A stretch of DNA of 6,200 bases from Microcaldota archaeon (GCA_018304285.1 JAGVWL010000005.1:1-6200); one strand, 5' to 3'; positions 1 to 5,335 are shown, numbered from the stretch's first letter. Program-made: numbers and translations. The notes: generated from the sequence alone by a model not told the origin.

Positions 1-337
1 ACTTCGGCGGGTTGTGGGAAGCGGTAACAACAGCAGCCCCGTCTGTTTGCAAAGCAAAAGCTCCGAAATAAGCGACCGGCGATGGGACTACGCCCAAATC
101 AAAGACAACGCAGCCGGTCGAGCGCATGCCCTCTGCAAAGGCCAAAAAAAGCGAGGGCGATGAAGGGCGGTTGTCCCTGCCGCAAGCGATGCGCGGAGAA
201 CGCTTTTTTCCTGCACCGCATTCCTTGGCGACGAATGTCCCGAACGCCTTTCCCAAACGCAGCGCCTCGCGCTCGGTAAGGCTTTCCCCGTAAACCCCGC
301 GAACGTCGTAACCTCCAAAAATCCCGTGGGAAACCAT
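1..337 (-). CDS. Phosphomannomutase/phosphoglucomutase, N-terminal part (runs off left edge)
   Basis: Alpha-D-phosphohexomutase, which interconverts hexose-6-phosphate and hexose-1-phosphate (mannose or glucose) in the cytoplasm as the entry step to nucleotide sugars. Only 112 codons are in the window; the family is usually about 450 residues. Translation from ATG at 337 shows the family N-terminus FGGYDVRG (residues 7-14), the conserved GRDNRPSS (53-60) and the active-site loop TASHNPPK (105-112), with Ser107 as the expected phosphoserine. There is no stop before the edge. ATG 337 is chosen because FGGYDVRG normally lies within the first ten residues or so; no clear Shine-Dalgarno is seen, and a TATA-like box lies 32-39 nt upstream, so the leader is short. 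It is divergent from the plus-strand sugar cluster and fits the same pathway. Substrate preference (mannose or glucose) cannot be decided from this fragment. Confidence 0.93.
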   Translation of the reverse strand, partial: MVSHGIFGGYDVRGVYGESLTEREALRLGKAFGTFVAKECGAGKKRSPRIACGRDNRPSSPSLFLAFAEGMRSTGCVVFDLGVVPSPVAYFGAFALQTDGAAVVTASHNPPK

Positions 338-368
338 ACAACCACTACAAATACCAAAACGCTCCCGC

Positions 369-376
369 TTAAAAAT
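369..376 (-). promoter_or_regulatory. TATA-like box for the phosphohexomutase gene
   Basis: Reading the minus strand, ATTTTTAA lies 32-39 nt before the ATG at 337. With usual archaeal spacing (start about 25 nt after the box) transcription would begin about 10 nt before the ATG, giving a very short leader, which agrees with the lack of a clear Shine-Dalgarno. Assigned by position and composition only. Confidence 0.45.
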
Positions 377-403
377 CCAGCAAATGCTTAAGGAAGGAAA
401 ACA

Positions 404-411
404 ATTAAAAA
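404..411 (+). promoter_or_regulatory. TATA-like box for the RHH-nucleotidyltransferase gene and cluster
   Basis: ATTAAAAA preceded by a purine-rich stretch (AAGGAAGGAAAACA), as expected of an archaeal BRE/TATA pair. Predicted transcription start is near 433, leaving a leader of about 17 nt with a partial Shine-Dalgarno (GGTGGGA, 439-445). It lies back to back with the minus-strand promoter, so both promoters share about 110 bp. Confidence 0.5.
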
Positions 412-412
412 G

Positions 413-431
413 GTAATACTTAGTAATACTT
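413..431 (+). promoter_or_regulatory. Tandem 9-bp direct repeat, candidate operator
   Basis: GTAATACTT occurs at 413-421 and identically at 423-431, a period of exactly 10 bp, about one helical turn. The junction also forms the short inverted element TACT-T-AGTA (417-425 region). The site lies between the TATA-like box and the predicted transcription start of a gene whose product begins with a ribbon-helix-helix domain. RHH repressors usually bind tandem short sites as side-by-side dimers and often control their own promoter. I saw no other exact copy of the 9-mer on either strand. Binding by this protein is inference. Confidence 0.5.
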
Positions 432-449
432 TCCTTTTGGTGGGACTTA

Positions 450-1157
450 ATGATATCGCGCATCAGCCTGACGATAGAGAAGGAGTTGCTGGGCAAAGTT
501 GACGCGCTTGTCGATGGGGAAGAGCTGAAAAACCGCTCGCAGACCATATCCTACCTTCTTCGCACCGCGCTCAAGGGAATGGTCGTCGGGAAGGCGCTCG
601 TTCTGGCGGGAAAAAACAAATTTCTTTTGGAGCGGGTGCTGGCGTGGCTGAAGAAAAACGGCATCGCGCAAGTCGTGATAGCCGCTGGAAAGGGCTCGGG
701 GCTCTCTGAAAAGTACGGGGACGGGGCAAAACACGGAATGGAAATAGAGTACTCGTTCGACGAGAACAAGGGAACCGCGGCTGCACTGAAAAAAACCGAG
801 GAAAAATTCAAAGAGCCGTTTTTGCTTTGCTACTCAGACGTGTTCTGCGAAGAACTGTCGGTAAAGGATTTGCTCGCGTTCCACAACTCGCAGAAGGGAG
901 ACTGCACGCTCGTCTTGACGTGGAGCAAGCAGCCGAGCAAATACGGAGTGGCAAAGCTCTCGGGGGCGAAAATAACGGACTTCGAGGAAAAGCCTTCGAG
1001 CGCCGAAGGCTTTTTGATAAACGCCGGCGTCGCGTTGTGCAACCCGGGCGTGTTCAAGTTTCTCGGCGGGGCAAGTTTCGAGAAAAACGCGCTGCCCGCA
1101 ATGGCGGGGCACGGAAGCCTGTCGGGATACGTGTACTACGGAAAATGGATGCATTGA
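450..1157 (+). CDS. Ribbon-helix-helix regulator fused to a degenerate sugar-nucleotidyltransferase domain
   Basis: A 235-residue protein. Residues 1-43 look like a ribbon-helix-helix (CopG/MetJ-type) DNA-binding domain: strand RISLTIEK, helix ELLGKVDALVDG, then NRSQTISYLLRTALK. Residues 47-235 align with the GT-A-like nucleotidyltransferase fold: KALVLAG (48-54), LLERVLAWLKKNGI (59-72), YGDGAKHGMEIEYS (89-102), YSDVF with Asp130, FEEKP (178-182), INAG (190-193), GKWMH (231-235). The glycine/arginine signature loop (GGxGTRLRP...PKP), which binds the nucleotide and catalyses transfer, is missing: against the intact enzyme at 3112 there is a clean 20-residue gap after G54. The position of the second metal aspartate (WID in the intact enzyme) is His235. 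It is therefore probably not an active transferase and may be a ligand-sensing transcription factor. The C-terminus seems cut short by a frameshift, since frame 1 continues the family pattern to a stop at 1185. It is first in the cluster, with a candidate operator in its promoter. The domain reading is firm; function is inference. Confidence 0.82.
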   Translation: MISRISLTIEKELLGKVDALVDGEELKNRSQTISYLLRTALKGMVVGKALVLAGKNKFLLERVLAWLKKNGIAQVVIAAGKGSGLSEKYGDGAKHGMEIEYSFDENKGTAAALKKTEEKFKEPFLLCYSDVFCEELSVKDLLAFHNSQKGDCTLVLTWSKQPSKYGVAKLSGAKITDFEEKPSSAEGFLINAGVALCNPGVFKFLGGASFEKNALPAMAGHGSLSGYVYYGKWMH

Positions 1158-1178
1158 CGATTCAAAAAACTACATTTT

Positions 1179-1185
1179 GAGGTGA
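1179..1185 (+). promoter_or_regulatory. Strong Shine-Dalgarno of the DUF2090 gene
   Basis: GAGGTGA, a long match to the archaeal 16S 3' end, lies 6 nt before ATG 1192 and decides that start over the in-frame Met at codon 5. It overlaps the stop codon (1183-1185) that would end the preceding gene if its frameshift were repaired, so the two genes would be tightly coupled. Confidence 0.75.
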
Positions 1186-1191
1186 AGGAAA

Positions 1192-2091
1192 ATGCAGGAA
1201 GAGATGTTGACCCTCCCCTTCGATCACAGGGGAACAATAACGGAAAAACTTTACGGAATCAAGGGACGCGCGCCTACGCCGGAGGAAACGGCTGCGGTGA
1301 AAGAGCTCAAGCAGATAGTATACGACGGTTTCAAGCTTGCACTGCAGCAGGGAGTGCCCAAGGAAAAAACCGGAATCCTCGTCGACGAGCAATTCGGGCT
1401 TGAAATATTGAGGGACGCAAAGAAAAACGGCATAACCATCACCCAAACCGTAGAAAAGTCAGGGCAGGAAGAATTCCAATTCGATTACCCCGACTGGAAA
1501 AAACACATCCAAGACGTCATGCCCAATTACGCTAAAGTGTTGGTAAGGCTCAATGCTGAAGGAGACAGCGCCTTGAACGAAAGGCAGCTCAAGCGGCTGA
1601 AGGAATTGGGCAACTTCCTGCGCTCTATCGGAGTCGGTTATTTGTTCGAGTTGATTGTCGCTGCCACTCCGGCACAGTTGCAAAGCGTTGGCGGGGCAAA
1701 AGAAAGATTCGACTCGGAAGTAAGGCCGAAGCTCATGGTCAAGGGAATCAAAATGATTCAGGACCACGGCATTGACCCGGCAATCTGGAAGCTCGAAGGA
1801 GTGGACAAGAAAGAGGATGCCGAAGCTTTAGTGAGGCAAGTGCGTGCGGAAGGCAGGACTGCCGGAATAATCACGCTCGGAAGGGGGGAGAACAAGGATA
1901 AAGTCCGCGAGTGGCTGAAAGTCGGCGCGAAAATCCCCGGCGTCATAGGCTTTGCCGTCGGGAGAACCGTATTCTGGGATGCAATAAAAGGATTCAAGGA
2001 AAAAACCTTGTCCCGCGAGCAGGCGGTGGAAATGGTTGCGCGGAACTACAAGGAATTCGTCGACTTGTGGGAGGGCGAAAAAAATGGATAG
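1192..2091 (+). CDS. DUF2090 / IolC C-terminal-like aldolase-fold protein
   Basis: A 299-residue cytoplasmic protein matching the DUF2090 family, known mainly as the C-terminal domain of bacterial IolC-type (PfkB) carbohydrate kinases and related in fold to class I sugar-bisphosphate aldolases (tagatose-1,6-bisphosphate aldolase type). Family blocks seen in order: LPFDHRG (8-14), GILVDEQFG (61-69), VEKSGQEEF (87-95), KVLVRLNAEGD (115-125), LFELIVAATPAQL (151-163), LRP-like VRPKLMVKGI (177-186), WKLEG (199-203), TLGRG (228-232) and GFAVGRTVFWD (253-263). Lys115 is a candidate Schiff-base lysine by analogy; this is not proven. No kinase domain is attached. No myo-inositol genes are nearby; the next genes are FBPase and a nucleotidyltransferase, so a role in cleaving or forming a sugar (bis)phosphate for gluconeogenesis is plausible. 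The family match is strong; the substrate is unknown. Confidence 0.85.
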   Translation: MQEEMLTLPFDHRGTITEKLYGIKGRAPTPEETAAVKELKQIVYDGFKLALQQGVPKEKTGILVDEQFGLEILRDAKKNGITITQTVEKSGQEEFQFDYPDWKKHIQDVMPNYAKVLVRLNAEGDSALNERQLKRLKELGNFLRSIGVGYLFELIVAATPAQLQSVGGAKERFDSEVRPKLMVKGIKMIQDHGIDPAIWKLEGVDKKEDAEALVRQVRAEGRTAGIITLGRGENKDKVREWLKVGAKIPGVIGFAVGRTVFWDAIKGFKEKTLSREQAVEMVARNYKEFVDLWEGEKNG

Positions 2092-3055
2092 AAACCTCTC
2101 CCTGGATTTCGTGCGCGTGACTGAAAACGCGGCTATTGCAAGCGCACGGTGGATCGGCGCGGGCGACAACCACGCTGCCGACAAGGCGGCGACCGAACAC
2201 ATGCGGGCGCGGCTTAACAGCATAGACTTCAAAGGACGAATTGTCATTGGCGAGGGAGAAAGGGACGAGGCACCCATGCTTTACATTGGAGAGCAAGTCG
2301 GAAACGGAAACGGGGCTGAGTTCGATTTGGCAGTCGACCCTCTCGAGGGAACGAATCTCGTTGCTAAAGGCTGGGCGAACGCGCTGAGCGTTCTCGCGGC
2401 AGGCAAGAAAGGCGCGCTGTTGCACGCGCCGGACACGTACATGGACAAGATAGCCTGCGGGCCCGAAGCCAAAGGAAAAATCGATTTGGATTACGCGCCT
2501 GAAGAAAATATCCGTATCGTCGCCGAAGCGCTGGGCAGGAAAAAAAGCGAAATCACGGTTGCGATGATGGACCGCGACAGGCATTTGGAATTGATGAAGA
2601 AAGTGCGCGCCGTGGGGGCGAAAATAAGGCTCATAACCGACGGCGACGTTTCTGCGGCATTAGCGACTGCAATGCCCCAGCACGGCATTGATTTGCTGCT
2701 GGGCGTAGGGGGAGCGCCGGAAGGAGTGATTTCCGCCGCAGGAATGAAGTGCCTTGGCGGGGACTTTCAAGGGCGTTTGAAATACCGCAATGGCGAAGAG
2801 CGCAAGCGCGGCGAGAAAATGGGTTTGACCGAAGGAAAGAAGCACGCGATGGAGGAAATCGCCAAGGGCGAAGTGCTTTTCGCAGCGACGGGCGTAACCG
2901 AAGGCTTTCTGCTGGACGGAGTGAAATTCAGTGCAAGGCAAATAAGCACGCACTCGCTCGTAATGCGCTCGAGCAGCAAGACCGTGCGCTTTGTCGAAGC
3001 GCACCACGACAGCGAAATGCAAGCGAAATTCGAAAAAAGCAAGGGCATTGCGTGA
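2084..3055 (+). CDS. glpX: Fructose-1,6-bisphosphatase class II (GlpX)
   Basis: Hydrolyses fructose-1,6-bisphosphate to fructose-6-phosphate and phosphate, a key gluconeogenic step, in the cytoplasm with divalent metal. The 323-residue product has nearly the usual GlpX length and collinear motifs: VTENAAIASARWIGAGD (12-28), IVIGEGERDEAPMLYIGE (53-70), DLAVDPLEGT (81-90), DGDV (186-189), GVGGAPEGV (207-215) and FAATGVTEG (266-274). Residues corresponding to the E. coli metal ligands D33, E57, D85, E88 and E213 are all present at the same numbers. ATG 2084 is chosen over the in-frame ATG at 2036 because homology begins at MDRNLSLDF and GGAGGG-type pairing (GGGAGGG, 2069-2075 region) precedes it. 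It overlaps the end of the DUF2090 gene by 8 nt, indicating translational coupling. Some GlpX proteins also act on sedoheptulose-1,7-bisphosphate, which cannot be excluded. GlpX is mainly bacterial, so transfer is possible. Confidence 0.96.
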   Translation: MDRNLSLDFVRVTENAAIASARWIGAGDNHAADKAATEHMRARLNSIDFKGRIVIGEGERDEAPMLYIGEQVGNGNGAEFDLAVDPLEGTNLVAKGWANALSVLAAGKKGALLHAPDTYMDKIACGPEAKGKIDLDYAPEENIRIVAEALGRKKSEITVAMMDRDRHLELMKKVRAVGAKIRLITDGDVSAALATAMPQHGIDLLLGVGGAPEGVISAAGMKCLGGDFQGRLKYRNGEERKRGEKMGLTEGKKHAMEEIAKGEVLFAATGVTEGFLLDGVKFSARQISTHSLVMRSSSKTVRFVEAHHDSEMQAKFEKSKGIA

Positions 3056-3058
3056 GGG

Positions 3059-3066
3059 ATTTAAAC
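3059..3066 (+). promoter_or_regulatory. Possible internal TATA-like box before the nucleotidyltransferase gene
   Basis: ATTTAAAC begins 4 nt after the glpX stop, in the 56-nt gap before ATG 3112. A transcript starting about 25 nt after it would have a leader of about 20-25 nt containing the Shine-Dalgarno-like GGGAGAGGA (3098-3106). The downstream gene could therefore be expressed on its own as well as by read-through from the cluster. One short motif in a moderately AT-rich gap: tentative. Confidence 0.35.
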
Positions 3067-3111
3067 CGCGGGAAAGTAATGGAAACAAGCGGAATTCGGG
3101 AGAGGATTGTA

Positions 3112-3831
3112 ATGAAAGCGTTGATAGTTTGCGGAGGAAAGGGAACGAGGTTGAGGCCTTACACGCACTCGATTCCAAAGCCCATGCTCATGCTCGGGCG
3201 CAAGCCCATCCTCGAATACACCATCCGGCATTTCAAGAGCGAAGGCTTCACCGACATCATCCTTGCAGTGGGGCATTTGCGCGAGCAGATCATGGATTAT
3301 TTTGGCGATGGAAAGAAATTCGGAGTCAAAATCCAGTACAGCATCGAGCAGGAAGAGCTGGGGGATGCGGGAAGCATCAAGAACGCGGCCAAGCTTTTGA
3401 AGGGCGAAGACCATTTTCTCGTGGAAATGGGAGATCACCTGACAAACTTGGATTACCGCAGGCTCGTCGAATTCCACCTGAAGAACAAGCCCCTTGCGAC
3501 AATAGGGCTCAAGCGCATGGGCATGCCTTTCCAATACGGGACTGCAAGCATAAACGACAGGCTTGAAGTCGTGGAATTCAAGGAAAAGCCCATTATCGAG
3601 CATTTGGTGAACGCGGCGATTTACGTTTTCGACAAGCGCGTTCTGGACTATTTTCCTGCAAAGGGAGGAATTTCCTTCGACGTCCTGCCGAAACTGGTGA
3701 AGGAAAGAAAGCTCAAGGGATTCGTTTTCGACGACTATTGGATCGACGTCGGGGGCATCCGCGAGTACGAAGATCTCAACCAATCGGTAAGCGTCATGGA
3801 CTTGATAAGCAACGTCCACAACAGCCGCTGA
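3112..3831 (+). CDS. Sugar-phosphate nucleotidyltransferase (NDP-sugar pyrophosphorylase family)
   Basis: Transfers a nucleotidyl group from an NTP to a sugar-1-phosphate, giving NDP-sugar and pyrophosphate. The 239-residue protein is a single catalytic domain without the C-terminal left-handed beta-helix or acyltransferase extension found in longer homologues. Seen in order: CGGKGTRLRPYTHSIPKPM (7-25, signature loop with catalytic Arg and Lys), KPILEYTI (31-38), LGDAGSI (83-89, where GTAG is commoner), MGDHL (106-110, metal Asp108), FKEKP (156-160), VNAAIYVF (166-173) and YWIDVGG (209-215, second metal Asp212). All expected catalytic residues are present. ATG 3112 is chosen because the family starts directly at MKALI; an in-frame ATG at 3079 would add 11 unconserved residues. 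Substrate (glucose-1-P or mannose-1-P; UTP, GTP, CTP or dTTP) is not readable. It follows glpX by 56 nt and completes a path from fructose bisphosphate to activated sugar. Confidence 0.93.
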   Translation: MKALIVCGGKGTRLRPYTHSIPKPMLMLGRKPILEYTIRHFKSEGFTDIILAVGHLREQIMDYFGDGKKFGVKIQYSIEQEELGDAGSIKNAAKLLKGEDHFLVEMGDHLTNLDYRRLVEFHLKNKPLATIGLKRMGMPFQYGTASINDRLEVVEFKEKPIIEHLVNAAIYVFDKRVLDYFPAKGGISFDVLPKLVKERKLKGFVFDDYWIDVGGIREYEDLNQSVSVMDLISNVHNSR

Positions 3832-3846
3832 GAGAAAAAGCTATTT

Positions 3847-3875
3847 AAAAAAAAGAGGGGGGGTTGCGGCCCCGC
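3847..3875 (-). terminator. Terminator of the Kazal-like secreted protein gene
   Basis: On the minus strand, just after the TAG stop at 3883-3885, a GC-rich segment can fold (CCGC/GCGG or GGGG/CCCC, 4-bp stems; plus positions 3860-3875) and is followed by an uninterrupted T8 (3854 to 3847). U-tracts are the main archaeal termination signal. It lies in the 51-nt gap between two converging genes. I see no equally good U-tract for the plus-strand cluster. Confidence 0.55.
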
Positions 3876-3882
3876 TTTGTTA

Positions 3883-5256
3883 CTAAGCAGTTATGACCGC
3901 AACCTGCGTGGGAGTTGAACTCTCGGTTTCAATCTCGACTTCCACTTCGATCTCGTCCGACTCGCTTACTGAAGCGAGGGGCGTCGCAGCAGCGACTTCG
4001 GCTGAAACGCGTTCAGACGCTTCCTCGGCGATTTCGACCTCGACAGGCACGCTCACCGCAGGCAACGCTATGTCAGCAGCGGTTTGGCCGTTGACTATCA
4101 CGTTGATAAGGCGGTTGACGCGGTTGATGATGAACACGCTCTGGCTTGCTGCAACCCACTTTTGGCGCAACGTCACCGTAGCGTCGGCCGAAGTCATCAC
4201 CTTAAGGTTTTCCTCGAGCTTCGCAATGGCATTGTCCAAGGCAACAGTTCTCTTGCCGTTCGCCTGCAGCTTTACGCTCACTTCCTTCAGCTGGGGCAAA
4301 GCGGCTTGCACTTTCGTTGCCACTGCGTCAACGCGAGTCTGAACCATCCAGGCGTACGCGGTTTTGCGGAATTCCTTCCACGCTGCAGTCAAGTCGTTGA
4401 CTATCTTGCGCTTTTCCTCGACGGTCGCGGCAGCTTCAAAAGCCAAGGATTTTTCCTTGACCAGCGAAACGAACGCGTCTATCTCCGCTTGAGGAACTCC
4501 GTATTTGGAAAGCGCTTGCGACTTTTCCACAAGCGCCGCAAAGCTGAACTGCCAGAATGCCTTTACATCAGCCGCGTTCAACCCGGCCTTGAGGCAGGCG
4601 TAGTATCTGTCCGAGGAAACGGAAGGCGTGCGGCACTTGCCCTTCAATTCAACCTTGATTTCGCGTTCCGCCTCGTCAGTCTTAGCCTTGAACTTCGCGT
4701 GAACCGCCTGGATCGCAGTAATCTGCTTGGCCCACTTCGCTTTTACCAGCGCGTTGGTCGAAGCATCGATTGCAACCGAACCCGAAGCAGTCGCCGGGAC
4801 TGCAGAGCTTACGACAATCCTGTCGCAGTCATCCGCTTCCGCCAGCCTGGCGAAACACTTGTTGGAGTAAGTTACTCCGTTCGAGCACGAGACAGGCGCG
4901 TACTCAAGGGTGCAGTACATCGGAACGCCCGAACTTCCGGACCCGGAGTTTGAACCGGTTCTCGGTTTGGCTGCAACGGCCCTTACCTTGACGCAATCGC
5001 TGTCGTCAAAACCCGCTGCTTTTGCGGCCCGTTCGCTGCCGAATTTCTTGCCGCCACAAACTAAAACAGAAACAATGCCTTTGGATGAAGCCGCGTCGGC
5101 CGAAAGTACTCCGGAAGCGGAAACGACCATCCCCATGTTCCCGACGAGATTCGGCCTTTCGGCGGACTCCGCATAAGCTGCAACGGGAAGCAAACCCATT
5201 GCAATGAAACCGAACAGCAAAACCCTCGAAAGGGAACCTGCATTTCTTCCAACCAT
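3883..5256 (-). CDS. Secreted protein with Kazal-like Cys motif, helical middle and acidic tail
   Basis: A 457-residue exported protein of unknown function. The ATG at 5256 is chosen because a strong Shine-Dalgarno (GAGGTGGTC, 5270-5262) precedes it and the signal peptide then sits at the N-terminus; an in-frame ATG at 5376 would add 40 unlike residues and lie upstream of the TATA-like box. Residues 1-29 are a Sec signal peptide (hydrophobic 11-28, likely cleavage AYA|E). Residues 60-93 hold a small segment with Cys67 and Cys88. A Ser/Gly linker (100-111) leads to a Kazal-type motif at 115-144 (CTLEYAPV, CSNGVTYSNKC, final Cys144), the fold of serine protease inhibitors and follistatin modules. 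From about 170 to 395 it is mostly amphipathic helix, with Cys208 and Cys221 as a possible disulfide. The tail (400-447) alternates Val/Ile with Glu. There is no membrane anchor. Eight Cys in all suggest an oxidised exterior. A protease-inhibitor or adhesion role is possible but not shown. Confidence 0.85.
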   Translation of the reverse strand: MVGRNAGSLSRVLLFGFIAMGLLPVAAYAESAERPNLVGNMGMVVSASGVLSADAASSKGIVSVLVCGGKKFGSERAAKAAGFDDSDCVKVRAVAAKPRTGSNSGSGSSGVPMYCTLEYAPVSCSNGVTYSNKCFARLAEADDCDRIVVSSAVPATASGSVAIDASTNALVKAKWAKQITAIQAVHAKFKAKTDEAEREIKVELKGKCRTPSVSSDRYYACLKAGLNAADVKAFWQFSFAALVEKSQALSKYGVPQAEIDAFVSLVKEKSLAFEAAATVEEKRKIVNDLTAAWKEFRKTAYAWMVQTRVDAVATKVQAALPQLKEVSVKLQANGKRTVALDNAIAKLEENLKVMTSADATVTLRQKWVAASQSVFIINRVNRLINVIVNGQTAADIALPAVSVPVEVEIAEEASERVSAEVAAATPLASVSESDEIEVEVEIETESSTPTQVAVITA

Positions 5257-5261
5257 TTCCA

Positions 5262-5282
5262 GACCACCTCGCACGAATGCGA
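5262..5282 (-). promoter_or_regulatory. UUCG-capped hairpin abutting the Shine-Dalgarno
   Basis: On the minus-strand transcript UCGCA-UUCG-UGCGA (5282 to 5269) forms a 5-bp stem with a UUCG tetraloop, a very stable loop type. Its last two bases are the first two of the Shine-Dalgarno GAGGUGGUC (5270-5262), so folding could limit ribosome access. The 11-mer GCATTCGTGCG is repeated 28 nt upstream. Hairpin potential is seen directly; a regulatory role is inference. Confidence 0.45.
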
Positions 5283-5297
5283 TTCTTTCCCGCAACC

Positions 5298-5309
5298 CGC
5301 ACGAATGCA
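5298..5309 (-). repeat. Second copy of the GCATTCGTGCG leader repeat
   Basis: Exact copy of the 11-mer at 5270-5280. The transcript again can fold as UGCA-UUCG-UGCG, a 4-bp stem with a U-G closing pair. The two hairpins lie 28 nt apart in the predicted 5' leader of the secreted-protein gene. Confidence 0.5.
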
Positions 5310-5323
5310 AAAACGCATGCGCA

Positions 5324-5335
5324 CGCAAATTTGCG
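5324..5335. promoter_or_regulatory. 12-bp perfect palindrome near the predicted transcription start
   Basis: CGCAAATTTGCG is identical on both strands. It lies about 25-35 bp downstream (minus direction) of the TATA-like box at 5358-5366, covering roughly +1 to +12 of the secreted-protein transcript, where an operator would block initiation. A shorter palindrome, CGCATGCG, follows at 5314-5321. No cognate regulator is identified. Confidence 0.4.

Noticed and set aside
82..357. Short open frames on both strands at the left edge
   Set aside because: They are other-frame shadows of the phosphohexomutase gene, which is the frame with clear family motifs.
1140..1180. Minus-one shift at the AAAA run giving GKMDALTIQKTTF as an alternative C-terminus
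   Set aside because: It loses the conserved Trp and fits the family less well than the frame-1 continuation IDDSKNYILR.
2036..2083. Upstream in-frame start that would lengthen GlpX by 16 residues
   Set aside because: The added residues are read inside the DUF2090 gene and do not resemble GlpX N-termini; homology and a good ribosome site both point to ATG 2084.
2749..3111. Upstream extension of the nucleotidyltransferase frame by 121 codons
   Set aside because: It overlaps glpX in another frame and has no family similarity; the enzyme family begins at MKALI (3112).
3893..4342. Plus-strand Ser/Thr-rich open frame of 149 codons, preceded by an A-rich and a G-rich tract resembling promoter and ribosome site
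   Set aside because: It lies opposite the acidic Val/Glu tail of the minus-strand secreted protein; Ser/Thr richness is what the antisense of such codons gives. The G tract is better explained as part of the minus-strand terminator, and it ends 29 nt before the ATG, too far for a Shine-Dalgarno.
4084..4953. Long plus-strand open frame (289 codons) antisense to the secreted protein
   Set aside because: No signal peptide, domain or ribosome site; the composition (many Arg, His, Leu) is typical of an antisense shadow of a GC-rich helical protein gene.
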